Part shown: positions 53,209 to 61,359 of the stretch, piece after piece
How positions within the stretch are numbered: position 1 is the stretch's first letter
How the letters are laid out: each line of letters starts with the position of its first letter
Origin: Desulfopila inferna
Lineage (GTDB): Bacteria; Desulfobacterota; Desulfobulbia; Desulfobulbales; Desulfocapsaceae
NCBI RefSeq assembly: GCF_016919005.1
Contig: NZ_JAFFQE010000003.1
Span: 248,001-312,000, forward strand
Reading direction: 5' to 3'
Length of the DNA: 64,000 nucleotides
The notes under the pieces: generated by a model
Databases searched by the model: none
Told to the model about the DNA's origin: nothing
Seen by the model: only the letters and a program-made list of their open reading frames with translations
Translations under genes and position numbers: made by a program

Positions 53209-54288
53209 TCATTTACCAGTAAAATTTCTATACTCGGTGACGGCGCTTTTAACCGCTTTCAGAAGTTTCGGGCGTTCCTCTTTCCAGGGGCCATCTGCCT
53301 CGAGCCATTCTTTTTCAACAACTGCGGCGCCCTCTACTGCCTTTGCCAGATCCGCCTTATTCAACCTGGTCCTTTTGACGCCGGACATATCCACAGTATC
53401 GAGGCTCATCACATATTCCGCAGTGGTTGATAAAGAAACCATCTGCTGCAGCTCGCGCCCTACTTCCATAACCACTTCCTGAAGATCAGCCGGCAATGCA
53501 TTGAAGGACTTTTCGTTCAAGAGGGTAACCGCTGTCCAGGTGGGAGAAAGCGGTGTAATCGTGAAGTTTTTAGCTACCGTGGCGAGACCGATGGAGTATC
53601 CATATCCAAGACTTGTCAGAACTCCATCAATGGTTCCGGCCATCATTGCAGGAGCCAGTTCTGACCCCGCGATAGTAATAGGGCTAGCTCCTAGAGCTTT
53701 AACGCCCTGGGTCGGCAAATACCCGCCTACACGAATTTTCATGCCCTGGAGCTGGTCGAGAGTCGTAATATCTTTATTGCTCCAAATCCCGTTCGCTGGA
53801 TCCCACTGGGTTACGAACCAGAATTTGAGATTATATTTTTTGAGAGTTTCGTCATATATTTTCATAACCTCGGGATCCTGATATACAGCCAATTCCTCAG
53901 CTAGCCCCTCAACTGGATCCTCGCTAACGATACCGGGAATCTCGCCCCAGTTCCAAATGGGATATGTTCCTGAAAGATAAGGCATGGCGATATCGCCCGC
54001 GTCAGCCTTACCTCTGGCTACAGCGGCAAACATGTCACCGGTTGAAAACATGCGCGGAATGATTTCCAGCTGGATGCGGCCGCCACTCCTTTCGTGAAGC
54101 ATCCTTTGCATTTCTCCGCCTGGTCTATATATTTGGGATGCACGAAACTTGGGCCCCCAAATATCATTCCAGGCAAACTTTAGCGTATAGACTTTTTTAT
54201 CCTCACTTAAGCCATCCGATGGTAACGCTGCGGTAAGCATTAATGCACAAACGATCCCTACCAGCCAATTCATCTTCTTGTTTAACAT
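53209..54288 (-). CDS. TRAP transporter substrate-binding protein (DctP family), system 2
   Basis: The 359-aa periplasmic binding protein has a signal peptide (MNWLVGIVCALMLTAALPSDGLS) and DctP-type segments GMKIRVGGYLPTQGVKALGASPITIAGSELAPAMMAGTIDGV. The conserved KIR arginine and several aromatic residues (WFVTQWDPANGIWSN) may frame a cationic or aromatic ligand. AAGGAG precedes ATG 54288. It is the first gene of the TRAP2-mttB operon, controlled by the operator at 54410-54426. Confidence 0.9.
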   Translation of the reverse strand: MLNKKMNWLVGIVCALMLTAALPSDGLSEDKKVYTLKFAWNDIWGPKFRASQIYRPGGEMQRMLHERSGGRIQLEIIPRMFSTGDMFAAVARGKADAGDIAMPYLSGTYPIWNWGEIPGIVSEDPVEGLAEELAVYQDPEVMKIYDETLKKYNLKFWFVTQWDPANGIWSNKDITTLDQLQGMKIRVGGYLPTQGVKALGASPITIAGSELAPAMMAGTIDGVLTSLGYGYSIGLATVAKNFTITPLSPTWTAVTLLNEKSFNALPADLQEVVMEVGRELQQMVSLSTTAEYVMSLDTVDMSGVKRTRLNKADLAKAVEGAAVVEKEWLEADGPWKEERPKLLKAVKSAVTEYRNFTGK

Positions 54289-54829
54289 GGAAATCTCCTT
54301 CTTGTTTTTGAATGAGCCCCTTCTTTTTGCCCGTTAACCCGCTACGGCGCATTCCTATAAAAAACACCTTGCCCTGAATTCAATCAAATCAAGTAAACTC
54401 ATTTCCACTTTGTATACAATAGACAACAAGTAAGTCAAGAATTTTTTTAAGCTGTCAAGCAGGGTGAGAATGCATAAAAATACAGCATAGCCGCAGCTTA
54501 CTGAAGTTGTAGGATTTGAGTAATAGATGAAAATGCTATGCAATTTGCCATTGTTTGGATTTGGCGTGCAACGCATCCGAGATGCTCATACTTTTTCGAG
54601 CGGGTGAAAATGTGGGGCTGAAAGGTTATTCAACTTTACTCAGCTATAATAAGCATCACTTAAAAACGTATGGAAGGAGGCTTCTGTAGCAAAATTTTGT
54701 ACTCATCGATTGCCGACGGAGAACAACCCGATCATGATCTGTTGCTGTGTTCGTGTAGATATTAAAAAAAATTATCATCGCTGTCGGAAGCAAATACCTG
54801 CTGTTTTTGCTTTCCTCTATATTCTGACA
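54289..54829. other. Intergenic region holding the TRAP2-mttB promoter
   Basis: This 541-bp stretch contains the promoter/operator at 54410-54438. No convincing gene is seen; short open frames lack ribosome-binding sites and family resemblance. GGAAGGAGG at 54671-54679 (plus strand) is not followed by a credible long frame. Confidence 0.5.
54410..54438 (-). promoter_or_regulatory. TRAP2-mttB operon promoter with operator O6
   Basis: On the minus strand TTGACT (54438-54433), a 16-bp spacer and TATACA (54416-54411) form a promoter. TTGTATACAATAGACAA (54410-54426) overlaps it and is identical over 17 bp to the operator in the hgd promoter. This is the sequence link between the methyltransferase module and nicotinate catabolism. 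Confidence 0.78.
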
Positions 54830-55036
54830 TCAGCTCTTCCCCTTTTTCCGCAGATTGGTTACCTGCTCGCCGCCTATCCCCCAGTTATCCGTTTCTATCT
54901 CGTCAATTACCACTACGGTGGTGGCAGGATTTTTATGCAGCACTTTCTGAAGCAATTCGGTAACGCCTGAGATAAGCTCCGCTTTTTGCTGGGCAGTTAC
55001 GCCCTCATTGGTCACTCTGATATTGACATACGGCAT
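54830..55036 (-). CDS. 4-oxalocrotonate tautomerase-like protein
   Basis: The 68-aa protein begins Met-Pro-Tyr-Val-Asn, so Pro would become the catalytic N-terminal residue after Met removal. The beta-alpha-beta tautomerase pattern follows (NIRVTNEGVTAQQKAELISGVTELL, TTVVVIDEIETDNWGIGGE). AAGGAG precedes ATG 55036. Its substrate is unknown. It carries no sign of belonging to the nicotinate regulon, and its neighbours give no pathway. Confidence 0.85.
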   Translation of the reverse strand: MPYVNIRVTNEGVTAQQKAELISGVTELLQKVLHKNPATTVVVIDEIETDNWGIGGEQVTNLRKKGKS

Positions 55037-55282
55037 GCTACGACTCCTTCATGTAATTGTTTACGCTTGTAAAACAGGCCGAGCCGCCGCTCTGCCGCAC
55101 GTGTTTTTCGCGTCGACCGTGGAGCATTGAATAACATAGTCGGCAATCGCTCCGCAGGTCACGTTCGCAACGGCGCCTGTCGCTGCACGGGCTCAATCGG
55201 AAGCACAAAGGCAGCACCTCGCCGAGGGTTTTCTCGAGGATAACCTTCCTGTTAATAGACGTAGGTGGTCTGGTATCAGTCG

Positions 55283-55588
55283 TTATTCGATGTGCTCTTT
55301 AGCCGTCCGCAGAGCAAGATCCCTATCCCTGGTAAACAGCTTCCACTTCATCTCCGAGGAGTGGATACCTGCCTCTTTGTCCTGGCCTCTACAGTAATAC
55401 CAGTGTCCGAAACGTTCGACCGTGGAAAAGGGGTGATTCCTGGTACAGAACAATCCGCAGGGTTTCACCTCTTTGTAAAAGATAGTTTCGTCCGGATCTT
55501 CGATGTAGGCCATATTCCCTGGTAATTCAATCTGCGAGACATCAATGTTCTCTGCCTCCTTACTATCCAACCATTCCGATATTTTCAT
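55283..55588 (-). CDS. Small protein of unknown function
   Basis: The 101-aa protein is not recognised. It is acidic, has no membrane segment or signal peptide, and contains KPCGLFCTRNHPF and WYYCRGQDKEAG, three cysteines and two histidines that could bind metal. ATG 55588 has GGAG about 12 bp and AGAGTGA 1-7 bp upstream. It stands alone, between the tautomerase and mscL genes. Confidence 0.6.
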   Translation of the reverse strand: MKISEWLDSKEAENIDVSQIELPGNMAYIEDPDETIFYKEVKPCGLFCTRNHPFSTVERFGHWYYCRGQDKEAGIHSSEMKWKLFTRDRDLALRTAKEHIE

Positions 55589-55734
55589 TCACTCTTTCTC
55601 CATCAGAAATGCACAAGACCTTTCTGCCGTGAAACGCCTTGCCGCCATGTGTTTCTCGGGAACATATCCGTCCTGTATTCGCAGTCCGGACAGGTGCTGC
55701 CTTCCCCTGATTGAAATATGAGGCAGCATTCCGG

Positions 55735-56175
55735 TCAGGCTGATTTGTGCTTTAACAGGTCACGGATCTCGGTCAGCAATTCCTCCTCCCTGGTTGGCGC
55801 CGGCGGAACAGCGGCCTCCTTTTTCTCTTCCTTCCTCATCATGCCGACAATCTTCACAGTGAAGATGAACAGCGCCAGCGCCACAATCAGGAAGTTAATG
55901 ATTTCTCCAAGCAGCAAACCATAGGGAATCTCCTGGCCGTTGATCACCCATTTCCAGCTGAGGTAGCCTTGTTCTCCGGGAAAAATTACACCGATGAGCG
56001 GCATGATCAAGTGATTGACGAGGGAATCGATGATCTTGCCGAAGGCAATGCCGATGACCACGCCAACGGCGAGGTCGATCACATTCCCCTTGAAAGCAAA
56101 GTTCTTAAACTCCCCCCAGAATGAGGTGGCTCTCTTCCCGGCACCGAACCGAGGTGATTGTTCGACAGGATCCAT
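55735..56175 (-). CDS. mscL: Large-conductance mechanosensitive channel
   Basis: The 146-aa protein has the MscL fold: FKNFAFKGNVIDLAVGVVIGIAFGKIIDSLVNHLIMPLIG (first helix and gate), a periplasmic loop, and a second helix LGEIINFLIVALALFIFTVKIV. A charged C-terminal helix EEELLTEIRDLL follows. It opens under membrane tension during osmotic downshock. ATG 56175 with AAGGAA upstream gives the usual length; the longer form from 56220 is unlikely. Confidence 0.95.
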   Translation of the reverse strand: MDPVEQSPRFGAGKRATSFWGEFKNFAFKGNVIDLAVGVVIGIAFGKIIDSLVNHLIMPLIGVIFPGEQGYLSWKWVINGQEIPYGLLLGEIINFLIVALALFIFTVKIVGMMRKEEKKEAAVPPAPTREEELLTEIRDLLKHKSA

Positions 56176-56593
56176 GGTAGTGTATTCCTTGATGAGAAAT
56201 GAATTATAGCGGGAAAGCAAGCTTCGCCCTTCTCTTTGCGAACAGCCGTGCCAAACCTCGATTGCAGCAACCCACGACGTGACAAACCATCACGAAAACC
56301 CCAAAAGCCGGAGACTGCCTCCCGGGGAAAACGTACTCTGCCTACATCTTGCGCCTGAACTTTCCTAGACAGGACCTGAAGCAAAAAAAGCATAACACAT
56401 TATACCCCTGTTTGTACGAATTATCCACTAAGCTGTCGATGCAGCAAGCCTTGCCATTATTCGGCAAGAAAGACTGAGCGACAAAAGGATTCCACTCACT
56501 GACATCCGGCAAAGTCCGACGACAAGAATAATACCGCTTCACGGTATTGACTTCCCCTTAAATTACGATGCGGTCACTACCAATATCACCTAT

Positions 56594-56634
56594 AAGCCGG
56601 CAGTAGACCACAGTACAGACGGCACTGCCGGCTT
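56594..56634. repeat. Perfect 11-bp inverted repeat (hairpin A)
   Basis: AAGCCGGCAGT (56594-56604) and ACTGCCGGCTT (56624-56634) are perfect inverted copies around a 19-nt loop. The stem is GC-rich. It has no T-tract and is followed 8 bp later by a second perfect hairpin. Confidence 0.6.
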
Positions 56635-56642
56635 GGCACAAA

Positions 56643-56675
56643 AAACGATATGGTGTTGGCAATGCCATATCGTTT
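56643..56675. repeat. Perfect 11-bp inverted repeat (hairpin B)
   Basis: AAACGATATGG (56643-56653) and CCATATCGTTT (56665-56675) are perfect inverted copies around an 11-nt loop, flanked by A-rich sequence on the left and T-rich on the right. It could be a bidirectional terminator or part of a small RNA with hairpin A. Confidence 0.55.
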
Positions 56676-57091
56676 GTCTTGCATGTTATTCGCCTGATTG
56701 TCGATTAAGCGGTAAAGCTGACGTTAATATCGAGATAGGGAACCATCAAGCCCAGGCAGTTAGGGCCTATATAACACGTATCCTCGCGGAAGAGGCTGCT
56801 GCTGCGATCTTTTCCTCAAGGGATGTGCCCGACTCTCCGGTCTCTTTTCCGCCTGCGGAAATCGCAATCAGTTCTCACCATAGCGCACTACGCTGCGCTA
56901 CTTCTCCGCTGAAGGATGCTGCCGGGGATAATTATCGCAGGTATATAAGTGGTCCGTAATATAGCCGAAGGAAAAACTACTTTGAGAGTGTGAGGTTTCG
57001 AGCTGTCTGTGGATGCACCCGCGGAGGAGGGTGAGCTTCATCTTCGGCCTTACCCCCCATAGTCTATGTATCTGCAGCTTCTTCTGACCAT

Positions 57092-59545
57092 TTACAAATG
57101 CGCTGCTCCCGAACTAAAGTCATGACCTCCAAGACTTGCGGATAATGTGAAATAAACGGTTGTGCCTTTTCCAGGTTGTGAGTCCACCCAGATCCTGCCG
57201 TGGTGGCGTAGCACGATTTTTTTGCACAAGGTCAGTCCCATGCCCATACCCTCGTATTCCTGATCTGAATGCAGCCGCTGAAAAGGTTTGAAAATCCGTT
57301 CCTGAAATTTTTGCTCAATACCTATGCCGTTGTCCTTTACAAAAAACTCATAACCATCAGCGGAAGGGCGGCATCCGATTTTGACCGTAGGCGCATGACT
57401 GGTATTATATTTGATGGCATTCGCTATAAGGTTCTGAAAAAGGCGCTGGATCAGACTCGCATCGACCGTCAGGACAGGCAGATCGTGGCAGATTACCGCC
57501 ACATTTCTCGCCTTGAGAGTTGAATGGAGATTTTCAAGAACAGTGCCTACTGCGTGGTTGAGTTCCGTCGGCGCAACTTTGAAGCCATTGGTGGAAACCC
57601 GGGAGAGGGACAGCAAGTTGCCGATAAGGCTCTTCATACGATGACTGGCTGCTATCGCCCTGTCGAGATACATAAGAGCCTTATCGTCAATCTTATCAGT
57701 TTGCTTTTTTGCAATATAAAGTTGGAGAAAGCCAATGATCGAGCGGATGGGCTCCTGAAGGTCATGAGAGATGGCATAGGCAAATTCTTCGAGTTCCTTG
57801 TTGGAGCGTTCCAGATCCTTCTCCGACTGTTTACGCTTGGTAATATCACGCAATATTACATGTATGGCCCTTGATTCACCAAAAAGAAAACCGGCGGAGG
57901 TGGCTTCCACGTCAACCGGCCTGCCGTCAAGGCGGATGATTTTTGCTTCATAGGGAGGGAGTGATTCATGATGCTCCCATATTCTCATAATCCGCTCACC
58001 TATCAACAAATGATAGTCGGGATGGTAAAGGTCGCAGGGGGATTTGCCGAGTAGATCCTTGGCCGTCCGTGCCCCAAACATTCTGATACAGGCATCGTTT
58101 ACCAGAGATATTTCACCTTCCAGGTTCACGAAAATGGCGTCGGGAGAACTCATGAAAAGATTGCGGTAGCGGATTTCCTGATCTATGAGGGCTTTCTGGG
58201 CACGCCGCTGGGATAGGCACTCGCTGATAACGCGGGCAAGGGTTTTAAGAGCGGCCAGGTCTTCATCCGTGTAACCTCCATCACGGTTGGCCACCGAAAT
58301 CATTCCGGTTGTATTTCCACCGAGCTTCAATGGTGCGGCCATGAAGCACTTCAACTCCGGATGTCCGGGCGGCACTCCCCTGCTGTCGGGATGGGCAGCC
58401 GGATCATTGGTTAGAAGACCAATTCCTTCTTTAAAGACAGTCGCATAAAGTCCTTCCAGATGAGGTAGCCACGGCTTATTTCTAGGATCCTGCTGGTTAA
58501 TCAGGGAGCATTTTTCCCAGGTGGGATTGAAAGTAGCGATATCCCTGAGATATCCATCAGAGCCGGTTTCGCCGAGCAGGGAGAGAGGGCTTTTCGTAAC
58601 CCTTTCCACCACCGAGAGACAGGTTGATCCAAATTCCTTATCGTCGGCACTCTTGACCACTGCGGCGAAAATGCTGTTGATTCCGCTCATCAGCATATTT
58701 TGCCGTTGATTTGCCTTTTCCGATATTTTTTGTTCGGTGATATCCCTGGTTATTCCATAGATCCTGCTAATCTCCCCGGAAGGGCCTATGTCCAACTGTC
58801 CATCCACGTGGACATAGTGGACCTTGCCGTTATCCTGGCGGATGATACGGTGCTCGATGAAGTAATTTTCGAAATTTTTTCGTGCATTCGCCAACTCATC
58901 CATTATGGCTGTGCGATCATCCGGATGAGTCAATGCCATAATTTCATCCCGTGTGTGCGGAGCCTTCCTGCAGCCGTGGATAGAAAGCCACCCAGGAGAG
59001 AAAGTGTATTGATTCGTTCCAATTATCCATTCCCATGCACCCGAAAGGGAGAGCTGGTCCGCCTGATCGAGAAGCAGACGGTTTTTTGCAAGTTCCTGTT
59101 CCGCCTGCTTGGCGGCGGTGATATCAATGAGGAGAAAATGCAAAACGCCCGGATCAGGTGAGGAAGCCTGCACCTTGAACCATTTCTCAAAATGGGAACT
59201 GTACTTCTCGAATTGGGCTGGTTTCCGATGTATTACAACATCGCCAAATATTTGCAGCCAGCTCTTTTCTGCATTCGGCAGTAATTGCAGGATGGTTGTG
59301 CCAGGGACCTCCTTTGGGAGAACATTGAGAAGACGGCCAAGGGTTTCGTTTATTTCAAGGATGCGGAAATCGAGGGTCTCACCATCCGGACCGGGGATGA
59401 TTTCGGCAATGCCGACACCCGCCGTCATATCGTCAAGGAGATGGTGAAGATTATCCAGCCAACGGGATTTTTCCCGATACAGACGATCTTTTTCTGCTAG
59501 CTTTTGTGAAAACTCTTCACTCGATCTGATCTCATTCTCTTTCAT
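57092..59545 (-). CDS. Cytosolic PAS/GAF sensor histidine kinase (paralogue of the 6.4-kb kinase)
   Basis: The 817-aa protein begins with a coiled coil and a PAS-like segment (about 30-150). A PAS domain follows (about 155-275), then GAF (about 281-440), PAS (about 455-570), HisKA with AISHDLQEPIR (His near 597) and HATPase_c with NLIANAIKYN, DNGIGIE near 736 and GMGMGLTLC. No transmembrane segments are present. The GAF-PAS-kinase half is clearly homologous to the kinase at 6441-9242. It has no adjacent response regulator. Confidence 0.9.
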   Translation of the reverse strand: MKENEIRSSEEFSQKLAEKDRLYREKSRWLDNLHHLLDDMTAGVGIAEIIPGPDGETLDFRILEINETLGRLLNVLPKEVPGTTILQLLPNAEKSWLQIFGDVVIHRKPAQFEKYSSHFEKWFKVQASSPDPGVLHFLLIDITAAKQAEQELAKNRLLLDQADQLSLSGAWEWIIGTNQYTFSPGWLSIHGCRKAPHTRDEIMALTHPDDRTAIMDELANARKNFENYFIEHRIIRQDNGKVHYVHVDGQLDIGPSGEISRIYGITRDITEQKISEKANQRQNMLMSGINSIFAAVVKSADDKEFGSTCLSVVERVTKSPLSLLGETGSDGYLRDIATFNPTWEKCSLINQQDPRNKPWLPHLEGLYATVFKEGIGLLTNDPAAHPDSRGVPPGHPELKCFMAAPLKLGGNTTGMISVANRDGGYTDEDLAALKTLARVISECLSQRRAQKALIDQEIRYRNLFMSSPDAIFVNLEGEISLVNDACIRMFGARTAKDLLGKSPCDLYHPDYHLLIGERIMRIWEHHESLPPYEAKIIRLDGRPVDVEATSAGFLFGESRAIHVILRDITKRKQSEKDLERSNKELEEFAYAISHDLQEPIRSIIGFLQLYIAKKQTDKIDDKALMYLDRAIAASHRMKSLIGNLLSLSRVSTNGFKVAPTELNHAVGTVLENLHSTLKARNVAVICHDLPVLTVDASLIQRLFQNLIANAIKYNTSHAPTVKIGCRPSADGYEFFVKDNGIGIEQKFQERIFKPFQRLHSDQEYEGMGMGLTLCKKIVLRHHGRIWVDSQPGKGTTVYFTLSASLGGHDFSSGAAHL

Positions 59546-60041
59546 CCACTGTACCTGAAAAAATTTCTGATAACCAATGAAACCCAGCCAGTTTCATATT
59601 GCCGACCTTGGATATTTCACAAAAGCCCATTTTTACCGTCATTCTGGTCCAGAATCCATCATCCCGAATTCCGATCCGGGACCGGAATGACGCAACAAAT
59701 ATATTTCTGAATATTCTTGATGACTTGTCTGGAAGACAAGTATCTTTGGCTGAATTTTTCTAAAATAATCAGCCAATAGTATCATTGCTGACTGGCATTA
59801 TCAATGCACGTTTTCCTTAAGATTGCTGGCGGTCTTATATCATGATGAATCAAAACCGGGAAAGATCACTATAAATAACTGCTTTTGCTTACTCGGACCT
59901 TCCCATGAAACCGAAGCCTTCATTAAAACATGTCTTCAGGCTAAAGATGATAAATAACCTTGCCAGAGATGAAATGCTTTGCTAAGTCAATCAGGGTAAC
60001 GTTTTTTTTACTATCCACTGGAGAAAACTTGAGGAGAAATT
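59546..60041. other. Intergenic region upstream of HU with a REP-like element
   Basis: This 496-bp stretch separates divergent genes. It holds the REP-like palindrome at 59637-59692 and a short hairpin ACTTGTCT-GGA-AGACAAGT at 59723-59741. No gene is seen; the hup promoter should lie in the last 150 bp. Confidence 0.5.
59637..59692. repeat. REP-like imperfect palindrome
   Basis: CGTCATTCTGGTCC (59637-59650) and GGACCGGAATGACG (59679-59692) are inverted with one mismatch. The CGTCATTCC-type ends resemble short intergenic repeats that are common in many bacterial genomes. Only one copy is in the window, so mobility cannot be judged. Confidence 0.5.
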
Positions 60042-60314
60042 ATGAACAAAGGCGAGCTAATAGAAAAAGTAGCAAAAAATTCCGGTTTAAGTAAAACAGA
60101 TGCCGAGAAAGCACTGAAAAGTATCCTGGATGCTATCGCAGAGGCAGTCGGGAAGGGAGATAAGGTAACCCTTATCGGATTTGGCACATTTTCGGTAAGC
60201 GAACGGGCAGCTCGGGATGGTCGTAATCCTCAAACTGGAGAGACCATCCAGATCCCCGCCAAGAAGATTGTGAAATTCAAGGCTGGCAGCAAGTTGATTG
60301 AGGCGGTGGAATAA
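60042..60314 (+). CDS. hup: HU family DNA-binding protein
   Basis: The 90-aa protein matches bacterial HU, with MNKGELIEKVAK, VTLIGFGTFSVSERAARDGRNPQTGETIQIPAKK (the DNA-embracing beta arms) and VKFKAGSKLIEAV. It bends and compacts DNA. GAGGAG precedes ATG 60042. Confidence 0.96.
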   Translation: MNKGELIEKVAKNSGLSKTDAEKALKSILDAIAEAVGKGDKVTLIGFGTFSVSERAARDGRNPQTGETIQIPAKKIVKFKAGSKLIEAVE

Positions 60315-60446
60315 ATCGCCTGAAGAGCCGCTCCCGTACGGGTTAATATGCAGCATGTGGAACCTGGCCTTGAAGAATGACCGAGATTCCACATGCAGTA
60401 ACAAAATACTATTTACTGAAGTCCCTGGCTTGTTGTCAGGGTAATC

Positions 60447-61304
60447 TCACTTCCGGGGATTCTTCACAGATTTAAGGAATTTCTCCTGTTCTCCTTCGAT
60501 CATTTTATAGCAGTATTTGTTTTCATCGGGGAAGGAACAGTCCTTTACTTCCGCCACATATTCTTTCATTGCCTTAGTTATAACTTCAGCTATGTTGCAA
60601 TATTTTTTGACGAATTTTGGTGTGAAGGCCTGGAACTGGCCGATCAGGTCGCTGACGATCAGCAGTTGGCCGTCACAATGGGGACCGGCACCGATGGACA
60701 TGACTGGAATCTCCAGGGTCTCCCATATGTATTTCTGAACCTCCGGGGGAACGGCCTCCACCAGGATCATCTTTGCACCCGCAGCCTGAACAGCCAAGGC
60801 GTCATCCACCACCAATTTTGCAGTTTCAGCAGTTCGCCCCTGGGCCTTGTGACCGCCGAGTTGCCCGGAGCTTTGCGGAGTCAGGCCAATATGGCCGATG
60901 ACATTGATGCCGGCATCGGTGATAGCCCTGATGCGGCTGGCAATACGAACACCGCCCTCCAGCTTGACAGCATCGACATCCGCTCCTTTGAGGAAACGTA
61001 CGGCATTGTCGACGGCCTGTTCATCGGATGACTGATAAGAGCCGAAAGGCATATCGCCGACCACAAAACAGTCCGGGGCTCCCCGCCGTACCGCATCACA
61101 ATGGGCGATACACTGATCCATGGTCACCGGCACCGTTCCGTTGTATCCATAGACACACATTCCCAGGCTGTCGCCGACCAGGATCATTTCCATACCGGCC
61201 TCCTGAGCGAACTGCGCCGTGGGAAAATCGTAACTGGTCAACCAGGCGATTTTTTCTCCCGCCTTTTTCATCTGGTACAGATCAAAAATAGTTTTTCTAG
61301 GCAT
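60447..61304 (-). CDS. panB: 3-methyl-2-oxobutanoate hydroxymethyltransferase
   Basis: The 285-aa TIM barrel makes ketopantoate from 2-oxoisovalerate and methylenetetrahydrofolate in pantothenate synthesis. Family segments are WLTSYDFPTAQFAQEAGMEMILVGDSLGM (Mg-binding Asp), GDMPFGSYQSS, VKLEGG, GHIGLTPQS and SIGAGPHCDGQLLI. GGAGG lies before ATG 61304. The gene is 55 bp downstream of the LarA-like gene and may be co-transcribed with it. Confidence 0.95.
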   Translation of the reverse strand: MPRKTIFDLYQMKKAGEKIAWLTSYDFPTAQFAQEAGMEMILVGDSLGMCVYGYNGTVPVTMDQCIAHCDAVRRGAPDCFVVGDMPFGSYQSSDEQAVDNAVRFLKGADVDAVKLEGGVRIASRIRAITDAGINVIGHIGLTPQSSGQLGGHKAQGRTAETAKLVVDDALAVQAAGAKMILVEAVPPEVQKYIWETLEIPVMSIGAGPHCDGQLLIVSDLIGQFQAFTPKFVKKYCNIAEVITKAMKEYVAEVKDCSFPDENKYCYKMIEGEQEKFLKSVKNPRK

Positions 61305-61359
61305 GATGAGCCTCCTTGTAATTATCTGCCGATTTAATAGTTAGAGTAATGCGCCGCGA

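Larger units (their letters stand above)
56176..57091. other. Long non-coding region with two hairpins
   Basis: About 915 bp between mscL and the histidine kinase gene hold no supported gene. Two strong consecutive hairpins occur at 56594-56634 and 56643-56675 (listed separately). The rest has no recognised element. Confidence 0.5.

Noticed and set aside
59637-59692. Insertion sequence or MITE
   Set aside because: The palindrome is short, single in the window and lacks a transposase or target-site duplication.
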